From NCBI RefSeq assembly GCF_026723865.1, contig NZ_CP113529.1:5456001-5520000 (forward strand): 64,000 bases of DNA, in the 5' to 3' direction. The position numbers and the translations under genes were made by a program. The DNA comes from Mycobacterium sp. Aquia_216 (GTDB lineage: Bacteria > Actinomycetota > Actinomycetes > Mycobacteriales > Mycobacteriaceae). Below the pieces are notes generated by a model. It did not search any database. It was not told the DNA's origin and saw nothing but the letters and a program-made list of their open reading frames with translations. Below, piece by piece: positions 57,563-64,000 of this stretch (the stretch's first letter is position 1; each line of letters starts with the position of its first letter).

Positions 57563-57889
57563 TCACGCCCCCAGTGCCGCCAGCGCGGCGTCAACCGAGG
57601 TCGCGCGCAACGCTTCATACGGGGTCCGGAAACTGTAAGCAGCAGTCCTGCAACCCGCCGAACGACACCACTGCACGGGTGGACTGTGCGAGCGTTGGTC
57701 GCGAGCCAAACACCAACTTGCCCAGCCGATCCGCCACGCCAGCACCTTGTCGATCAGGCCGAGGTCGGCCAGCGTCGTCAATTCGGTCAACACGAACATG
57801 TCGCCGCGATGCGGGTAGTGGAAATCGCAATAGCCCTCCAGCAATTCGCGGGCAATGTTAGGGTAACCTAAGTCCAAGGAGGTCGACAT
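57563..57889 (-). pseudogene. probable frameshifted gene remnant of unknown family
   Basis: One frame is open from an ATG at 57889 to a stop at 57563, but its protein-like character moves between frames. Residues resembling a real protein (N-I-A-R-E-L-L-E-G-Y, then T-T-L-A-D-L-G-L-I-D-K-V) come first. In another frame follow G-K-L-V-F-G-S-R-P-T-L-A-Q-S-T-R-A-V-V-S-F-G-G. The first frame resumes at the end (V-D-A-A-L-A-A-L-G-A). That suggests two frameshifts in an older gene. Family not recognised. Its 5' end overlaps the start of the FAD monooxygenase on the other strand. Confidence 0.4.
57853..57871. promoter_or_regulatory. iron-box (IdeR-like) sequence before the FAD monooxygenase
   Basis: CAATGTTAGGGTAACCTAA matches the 19-bp IdeR/DtxR consensus TWAGGTWAGSCTWACCTWA at 16 positions; the right half is nearly perfect. 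It lies 16 bp upstream of the ATG, just before the ribosome binding site, a repressor-type position. It also overlaps the frameshifted remnant on the other strand. The match was counted by eye. Confidence 0.45.
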
Positions 57890-59090
57890 GCGGATTCTGA
57901 TCTCGGGGGCGAGCATCTCGGGCCCGGTGCTGGCGTACTGGCTGACCCGCCACGGTTTCGATGTCACGGTCGTCGAGCGCGCACCCCAATTGCGAAAGAC
58001 CGGTGGCCACGCCGTCGACCTGTTCCGCCCGGCCATGGAAATCTCGGCCAAAATGGGCGTGCTGCCACAGATCGAGGCGCTCGCGACGGGGACGACAGCG
58101 ATGACCATGTATCGCCAGGGCACCCAGCGACCGGCGCACGTCGATCTCACCAAGGTCTTCGGGGCGTCGTCTGACCGGCACGTCGAGATCATGCGCGACG
58201 ACCTCAGCGAGGTCTATTACCGCGCCGGCCGTGATGACATCGAGTACCTGTTCGGCGATTCGATCACGGCCATCTCGGCCGACGGCGACGTCACCTTCAA
58301 GCACGCCGCGCCACGCCGATTCGACATCGTGATCGGCGCCGACGGTCTGCACTCCAACGTGCGGCGCCTGGTCTTCGGCGAGGACGCCGGGCGCACCAGG
58401 TTCCTCGGCGGCTATCTGGCGGTGGAGTCGGTGCCGAAATCGCTTGCCCGCAATGGAGAAATGGTCGTGCACATGGGCGCTGGCCGGATGGCGGGCATCT
58501 ACACCGCGCAACCCCTGAATGATGCGCGTGCGTTGTTCATGTTCCGCAGCAAAGAAGAGCTGCAGATTCACTACCGAGATGTCTTGCGGCAGAAGGAATT
58601 GTTGCGGACGACATTTGCCGGGATGGATGCGACGGTGGACGGTTGGGTGGCCGAGCTCGACCGCGCACCGACGTTCTACTTCGATTCGATCATCCAGCTG
58701 CAGTTGGACGCCTGGTCGCGTGGACGGGTCGCACTGGTGGGCGACGCCGGGTACTGCCCCGGGCCGGCGGTCGGCGGCAGCACCAGCATCGCGGTGCTGG
58801 GCGCCTATGTGCTGGCGGGCGAATTGGCAGAAGCCAGTGGCGATTACCCCCACGCGTTCGCGGCCTACGAACGGGCGATGGCCGGCGCGGTACGCCGCAG
58901 CCGCACCTTTGCACGCGCGGCCGCCAAGACGATCGTCCCGGGCTCGCGGGCCGGAGTGTGGGCGCTGACCCGCGCCGCACAGCTGGTCTCGGCGCTCCCC
59001 GCCGGACTCACCCGAACCATCGCCAAGATGAACACCAACGGCGCCCGTCTGTACGACTCGATGGAGTACAAGGAGTACGCCGTCGTTTAA
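57888..59090 (+). CDS. FAD-dependent aromatic-ring-type monooxygenase
   Basis: 400 residues. Group A flavoprotein hydroxylase (PHBH/TetX-like): the dinucleotide motif G-A-S-I-S-G-P-V-L-A-Y-W-L (about 7-19) with E-R, then G-A-D-G-L-H-S-N-V-R (the DG motif) near residue 155 and L-V-G-D-A-G-Y-C-P-G-P-A (the GD motif) near residue 285. It would use NAD(P)H and O2 to hydroxylate an aromatic or polyketide-like substrate. AAGGAGG before the ATG supports the start. Possibly iron-regulated through the box at 57853-57871. No aromatic-degradation genes follow. Confidence 0.9.
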   Translation: MRILISGASISGPVLAYWLTRHGFDVTVVERAPQLRKTGGHAVDLFRPAMEISAKMGVLPQIEALATGTTAMTMYRQGTQRPAHVDLTKVFGASSDRHVEIMRDDLSEVYYRAGRDDIEYLFGDSITAISADGDVTFKHAAPRRFDIVIGADGLHSNVRRLVFGEDAGRTRFLGGYLAVESVPKSLARNGEMVVHMGAGRMAGIYTAQPLNDARALFMFRSKEELQIHYRDVLRQKELLRTTFAGMDATVDGWVAELDRAPTFYFDSIIQLQLDAWSRGRVALVGDAGYCPGPAVGGSTSIAVLGAYVLAGELAEASGDYPHAFAAYERAMAGAVRRSRTFARAAAKTIVPGSRAGVWALTRAAQLVSALPAGLTRTIAKMNTNGARLYDSMEYKEYAVV

Positions 59091-59373
59091 CGTCAACGGC
59101 GACAGCGAATTAGAGACGCCTGCCACGGCGGAAGGAACGAGCTGCGATGGAGCTAGCCGGTGTCGGGACCGCTTCCTGTTGGGGATCGGCATCAGCGCCG
59201 GATCGCCGCAGCGCGGTAGCTAAGTCACACCCACCACAGGAGTCCCTCGGAGGCGGTGCACTCTTTTTGCCCGCCTCTCAGCGACAACCAGGTTCGCTGT
59301 CATACCCGCGTGCGACGGTTCGACGCTGCATCAGCAAGCCCTTCGAGGAATCGAGCTCCGTTACGCGCTCACC

Positions 59374-59652
59374 ATGCACCTGGCTCAGTGCGGGCCTGCG
59401 ACCATCGCCGAGCTGATTGATGCGCTGCGCCACCACGGTTTCTCCGTCCACGGGCGACCATCCAAAGCCGTCTCGGACGCGCTGCGCTGGGAGATCGAGC
59501 ACGGCCGGGTACGTCGGCTCGCGCGAGGTCGATACGGACCGGCGTATATCCCGCGTTCCACCGAGTACCGCATCCACCAACGCGTGCTGGAGCTGCGTTG
59601 TCGCTCGGAGGTGGGCAAAAAGTTGCCCACCTCCCCGCCGCGGCGCGAGTGA
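59374..59652 (+). CDS. small winged-helix-like conserved protein, possibly 5'-incomplete
   Basis: 92 residues. Predicted helix-turn-helix followed by a wing (A-T-I-A-E-L-I-D-A-L-R-H-H-G-F ... R-P-S-K-A-V-S-D-A-L-R-W-E-I, then G-R-V-R-R-L-A-R-G-R-Y-G-P), a pattern recognised in short mycobacterial proteins of unknown function. In-frame codons from about 59326 to the ATG (L-H-Q-Q-A-L-R-G-I-E-L-R-Y-A-L-T) look coding and resemble the usual start of this family, yet no ATG, GTG or TTG opens that stretch. The gene may have lost its start or use CTG 59326. The 283 bp upstream contain nothing else recognised. Confidence 0.6.
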   Translation: MHLAQCGPATIAELIDALRHHGFSVHGRPSKAVSDALRWEIEHGRVRRLARGRYGPAYIPRSTEYRIHQRVLELRCRSEVGKKLPTSPPRRE

Positions 59653-59661
59653 CAGATGTGA

Positions 59662-61806
59662 CTAAGTGAGTGAGTCCGGCGGCAGGAAGCGGTCGCCGTA
59701 CTTAGCCGCCAGCTCACGGGCCCGGGCCACGAAGGCTTCCTTGCCCGTGCCGCCCGCGCCGGAGTAACCGACGATGAACTGCGCGCTGCCACCGGTGTAC
59801 GGCGGGAACCCGATGCCCATGATCGATCCGATGTTGGCGTCCGCCGTCGACGTCAGCACGCCCTCATCAAGGCACTTCTGGGTTTCCAGCGCCTCGGCGA
59901 ACAGCATCCGGTCGATCATGTCCTGCAGCGGCGGCTGCGAGGAGCCGGATTTGAACGTCTCCCGCAGGCCCGGCCACAGACTGGTGCGCTTGCCGTCGAC
60001 GTACTCATAGAAGCCCGCGCCCTTCAACCGCGACGGCCGGCCGATCTCGATCATCTTCTCGACGACGGCCTCCGCCGGGTGCGGCTCGTAGGTGCCACCT
60101 GCGTCCTCGACACCCTTGCGGCTGGCGACGGCGATCTTGTGCATCAACTCCAGGTTGAGTTCGTCGGACAGCTGCAGCGGCGGCGCCGGGTAGCCGGCCT
60201 GCGAACCGGCGTGCTCGATGCTGGCGGGCTCCACGCCCTCACCGAGCATTGCCAGCGCCTCGTTCACGAAGGTGCCGATGACGCGGCTGGTGAAGAAGCC
60301 ACGGCTGTCGTTGACGACGATCGGGGTCTTGCCGATGGCCAGCGTGTAGTCGAACACCCGGGCCAGCGCCTCATCAGATGTCTTCTCGCCCTTGATGATT
60401 TCGACCAGCGGCATCTTGTCGACCGGCGAGAAGAAGTGGATCCCGATGAAGTCCTCCTGCCGCTTCACGCCGGTCGCCAGACCGGTGATCGGCAGCGTCG
60501 AGGTGTTCGACCCCAATAGCGCGTTGGGTTCGACGATGTCCTCGATCTCCTGGAACACCTGATGCTTGAGGTCCTGGCTCTCGAAGACCGCCTCGATCAC
60601 GAAGTCGACGCCCTTGAAGTCGGCCGGGTCGGCGGACGGCGTGATGCGGTCCAGCAGCGCCTTGCTCTTCTCCTCGGTGGTCTTGCCACGCTGAAGTGCT
60701 TTGGCCTCAAGCTTTTCCGAGTAGTTCTTGCCCTTCTCCGCGGCTTCGATGCTGACGTCTTTGAGCACCACGTCATAGCCGGCCTTGGCCGAGACGTACG
60801 CGATGCCCGCGCCCATCATGCCGGCGCCGAGCACGCCGATCTTGTTGATCTTGACCGGCTCGATGCCGTCGGGTCGCGAGCCACCGCCGTTGATGTGCTG
60901 CAGGTCGAAGAAGAACGCCTGAATCATGTTCTTGGCGACCTGGCCGGTGACCAGCTGGGTGAAGTAGCGGCTCTCGATGCGGCTGGCCGTGTCGAAGTCC
61001 ACTTGCGCACCCTCGACAGCGGCATCCAGGATGGCCCGCGGCGCGGGCATCGGCGCACCCTTGAGTTGCTTTTTCAGCAGTGCCGGGAATGACGGCAGGA
61101 TGCCGGCGAGCGCCGGGCTGGACGGGGTGCCGCCAGGCATCTTGTAGCCCTTGGCATCCCACGGCTGGGTGTGTGAGTCCGGGTTGGCCTTGATCCACGC
61201 CTTGGCCGCGGGTACCAGCTCCTCGACCGAACCGACGAGATCGTCGATCAGGCCGTTCTCCTTGGCTTGCGCGGGCTTGAACCGGGTACCCTGCGACAAG
61301 ATGTTCATGAAGGCGTTCTGGATGCCGAACATCCGCACGGTGCGGGTCACCCCGCCGCCGCCGGGCAGCAGGCCCAGCGTCACCTCGGGGAGTCCGACCA
61401 CAAGGCCCTTGACGTCCGCGGCAATGCGGTGATGACACGCCAGCGCGATCTCCAGACCGCCGCCCAGCGCGGCGCCGTTGATGGCGGCCACTACCGGCTT
61501 GCCCAGCGTCTCCAAGGCGCGCAGGTCACGCTTCACGGACTCGACGGTGTCGAAGGCCTCACCGGCATTCTCCGGACCGAGGTGGATCATGCCCTTCAGG
61601 TCACCGCCGGCGAAGAAGGTCTTCTTCGCGCTGGTGATGACCACGCCGCTGATCGAATCCTTCTCTGACACAAGGCGTTCGACTGCGTTGTGCATCGACT
61701 CGGCGTAGTGCTCGTTCATCACGTTGGCCGACCCGGTGGGGTCGTCAAGCGTCAGGGTGACGATGCCGTCGGCATCCTTGTCCCACTGAATGGTGTTCTC
61801 TGGCAT
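59662..61806 (-). CDS. fadB: fatty-acid oxidation multifunctional protein FadB
   Basis: 714 residues (Rv0860: 720). An N-terminal enoyl-CoA hydratase half (about 1-190) with A-L-G-G-G-L-E-I-A-L-A and the catalytic Glu region (L-P-E-V-T-L-G-L-L-P-G) is followed by the 3-hydroxyacyl-CoA dehydrogenase half (from about 320) with G-A-G-M-M-G-A-G-I-A. It performs the two middle steps of beta-oxidation with FadA. Nine bases separate it from fadA, so they form an operon. Confidence 0.97.
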   Translation of the reverse strand: MPENTIQWDKDADGIVTLTLDDPTGSANVMNEHYAESMHNAVERLVSEKDSISGVVITSAKKTFFAGGDLKGMIHLGPENAGEAFDTVESVKRDLRALETLGKPVVAAINGAALGGGLEIALACHHRIAADVKGLVVGLPEVTLGLLPGGGGVTRTVRMFGIQNAFMNILSQGTRFKPAQAKENGLIDDLVGSVEELVPAAKAWIKANPDSHTQPWDAKGYKMPGGTPSSPALAGILPSFPALLKKQLKGAPMPAPRAILDAAVEGAQVDFDTASRIESRYFTQLVTGQVAKNMIQAFFFDLQHINGGGSRPDGIEPVKINKIGVLGAGMMGAGIAYVSAKAGYDVVLKDVSIEAAEKGKNYSEKLEAKALQRGKTTEEKSKALLDRITPSADPADFKGVDFVIEAVFESQDLKHQVFQEIEDIVEPNALLGSNTSTLPITGLATGVKRQEDFIGIHFFSPVDKMPLVEIIKGEKTSDEALARVFDYTLAIGKTPIVVNDSRGFFTSRVIGTFVNEALAMLGEGVEPASIEHAGSQAGYPAPPLQLSDELNLELMHKIAVASRKGVEDAGGTYEPHPAEAVVEKMIEIGRPSRLKGAGFYEYVDGKRTSLWPGLRETFKSGSSQPPLQDMIDRMLFAEALETQKCLDEGVLTSTADANIGSIMGIGFPPYTGGSAQFIVGYSGAGGTGKEAFVARARELAAKYGDRFLPPDSLT

Positions 61807-61815
61807 GCTCTTTCC

Positions 61816-63027
<1,212 letters not shown>

Positions 63028-63145
63028 GTCGACTTCCTGTTCGCAAATGGGGTTTCGGGTCCGTCTATCTGCACCCTAACAGGGCCTCCCGGCCAACCTG
63101 TTGGTTGGGCGGTCGATCAGCTGCTCAGGGCGCCGGCCCCCCCCC

Positions 63146-63205
63146 GGTTGCCGAACGAGCGGCCAGCCGCACACTGGTTGCCGAACGTGCGGCCAGCCGC
63201 GCGTT
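63146..63205. repeat. two tandem 30-bp near-identical repeats
   Basis: Copies at 63146-63175 and 63176-63205, each starting GGTTGCCGAACG; the first 25 bases differ at one position. A weaker third copy of the GGCCAGCCGC core follows at about 63233-63242. A run of nine C (63137-63145) precedes the repeats. They lie between fadA and dapC. Confidence 0.75.
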
Positions 63206-63279
63206 CGGCGTCGCGCCCCGCACGTTCGAGGTCGGCCAGCCGCACCTGCGCGCGAGGGCGCGCCCTAAGCTCGACGACC

Positions 63280-64000
63280 ATGACGGTGTCGCGACTGCGG
63301 CCCTACGCGACCACGGTGTTCGCCGAAATGTCGGCGCTGGCGGTGCGGATCGGCGCGGTGAACCTCGGTCAGGGCTTTCCGGACGAGGACGGGCCCCCGG
63401 CGCTGCTGAAGGCCGCACAAGACGCGATCGCCGACGGCGCCAACCAATACCCGCCGGGCATCGGGATCGCGCCACTGCGCCACGCCGTCGCGGCACATCG
63501 CAAGCGGCATTTCGGCATCGAGTACGACCCCGACACCGAGGTGTTGGTGACGGTCGGCGCCACCGAGGCCATCGCGTCGGCGGTCTTCGGCCTGGTGGAA
63601 CCCGGCTCCGAGGTGCTGCTGATCGAACCTTTCTACGATTCCTATTCGCCGGTGGTCGCGATGGCCGGCGCGCAGCGCGTCGCGGTTCCGCTGGTCGCCG
63701 ACGGCCGCGGCTTCGCCCTGGACGTCGAAGCGCTGCGGCGGGCGGTGACGCCGGCGACCCGGGCGCTCATCGTCAACTCGCCGCACAACCCCACGGGCGC
63801 CGTACTGACCGAGATCGAACTGCGGGCCATCGCCGAGATCGCGGTGGCAGCGGATCTTTTGGTGATTACCGATGAGGTGTACGAGCACCTGGTGTTCGAC
63901 GGCCATCGCCACCTGCCGCTGGCGGGTTTCGACGGTATGGCCGAACGCACCATCACCGTCTCCAGCGCGGCCAAGATGTTCAACTGCACCGGTTGGAAGA
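63280..64000 (+). CDS. dapC: aminotransferase DapC-like, 5' part (cut by window end)
   Basis: About 240 residues are visible from ATG 63280 and the frame is still open at base 64000. Class I PLP aminotransferase: Y-A-T-T-V-F-A-E-M near the start, N-L-G-Q-G-F-P-D, N-S-P-H-N-P-T-G and S-S-A-A-K-M-F close to the visible end (the PLP lysine). It matches Rv0858c, annotated as N-succinyldiaminopimelate aminotransferase of lysine and peptidoglycan synthesis. The sequence would equally fit a kynurenine/methionine aminotransferase. Divergent from fadA. Confidence 0.9.
   Translation, partial: MTVSRLRPYATTVFAEMSALAVRIGAVNLGQGFPDEDGPPALLKAAQDAIADGANQYPPGIGIAPLRHAVAAHRKRHFGIEYDPDTEVLVTVGATEAIASAVFGLVEPGSEVLLIEPFYDSYSPVVAMAGAQRVAVPLVADGRGFALDVEALRRAVTPATRALIVNSPHNPTGAVLTEIELRAIAEIAVAADLLVITDEVYEHLVFDGHRHLPLAGFDGMAERTITVSSAAKMFNCTGWK

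Noticed and set aside
57451..57861. Plus-strand small frame starting M-E-C-M-P-R-I-V-T-V
   Set aside because: The first 45 residues look almost protein-like, but the rest is Arg/Ser/Pro-rich, it has no recognisable domain, and it overlaps the more convincing minus-strand remnant.

Overview
The window is a high-GC actinobacterial chromosome segment from a Mycobacterium, most likely a non-tuberculous and probably slow-growing species. Most genes match the M. tuberculosis block Rv0914c to Rv0858c in order, read in the opposite direction. Orthologues recognised from remembered protein sequences and lengths include ctpE, echA6, accD3, prrA/prrB, arfA/B/C, gltA2, citA, fprB, serC, sepH, fadE10, cspB, moaA2/moaD2, rpfA, moaE2/mog/moaC2, the XPB-type helicase, fadB, fadA and dapC. 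No database search was run. Presence of the arf operon, which is reported mainly from pathogenic slow growers, supports the assignment. No tRNA, rRNA, CRISPR, insertion sequence or PE/PPE gene was seen; PPE genes that occur in this block in M. tuberculosis are absent here.

Layout. 1-2.3 kb: the cut end of a TrkA-type potassium-uptake regulator and a secreted DUF4185 protein. 2.3-7.5 kb: two tandem hairpins, then a thiolase-like protein, a carotenoid oxygenase, a VOC protein, a small membrane protein, a decayed VOC gene and the Rv0910/Rv0909 pair. 7.5-14 kb: ctpE coupled to a lipoprotein beta-lactamase-like gene, a Mug-type DNA glycosylase, a metallo-hydrolase and echA6. 14-21.7 kb: accD3 and prrAB, separated by a two-gene heterodimeric ABC exporter that is not there in M. 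tuberculosis. 21.7-25.2 kb: arfABC, a DUF2630 protein and a FAD oxidoreductase. 25.2-28.5 kb: gltA2, pdxH and citA. 28.6-33.2 kb: VOC, fprB, a diiron oxygenase and serC. 33.3-42.8 kb: sepH, an rRNA methyltransferase with a MarR regulator, a DUF3027 protein, an MFS-like transporter, a glutathionyl-hydroquinone-reductase-like protein, fadE10 and cspB. 42.9-47.6 kb: molybdopterin genes on both sides of rpfA. 47.7-51.7 kb: a helicase-associated protein and the XPB helicase. 51.7-59.7 kb: an accessory island between the XPB helicase and fadB. 59.7-64 kb: fadA-fadB and the start of dapC.

The most informative regulation is at rpfA. A near-consensus CRP operator (44717-44732), a 16-bp palindrome and a ydaO-type c-di-AMP riboswitch (about 44926-45118) lie in one 429-bp leader, so a resuscitation-factor gene may read cAMP and c-di-AMP together. 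A second, weaker CRP-like site and a perfect 15-bp palindrome lie between the divergent diiron oxygenase and serC genes. An iron-box-like sequence sits directly in front of a FAD monooxygenase in the island.

The 51.7-59.7 kb island holds a thiolase-fold/DUF35 pair with altered catalytic residues, a three-gene sulfonate/taurine/nitrate-type ABC importer, an ABM-domain protein, an F420-type luciferase-like oxidoreductase, a FAD monooxygenase, a probably frameshifted remnant and a small DNA-binding-like protein. It is the part of the window least explained by the conserved backbone.
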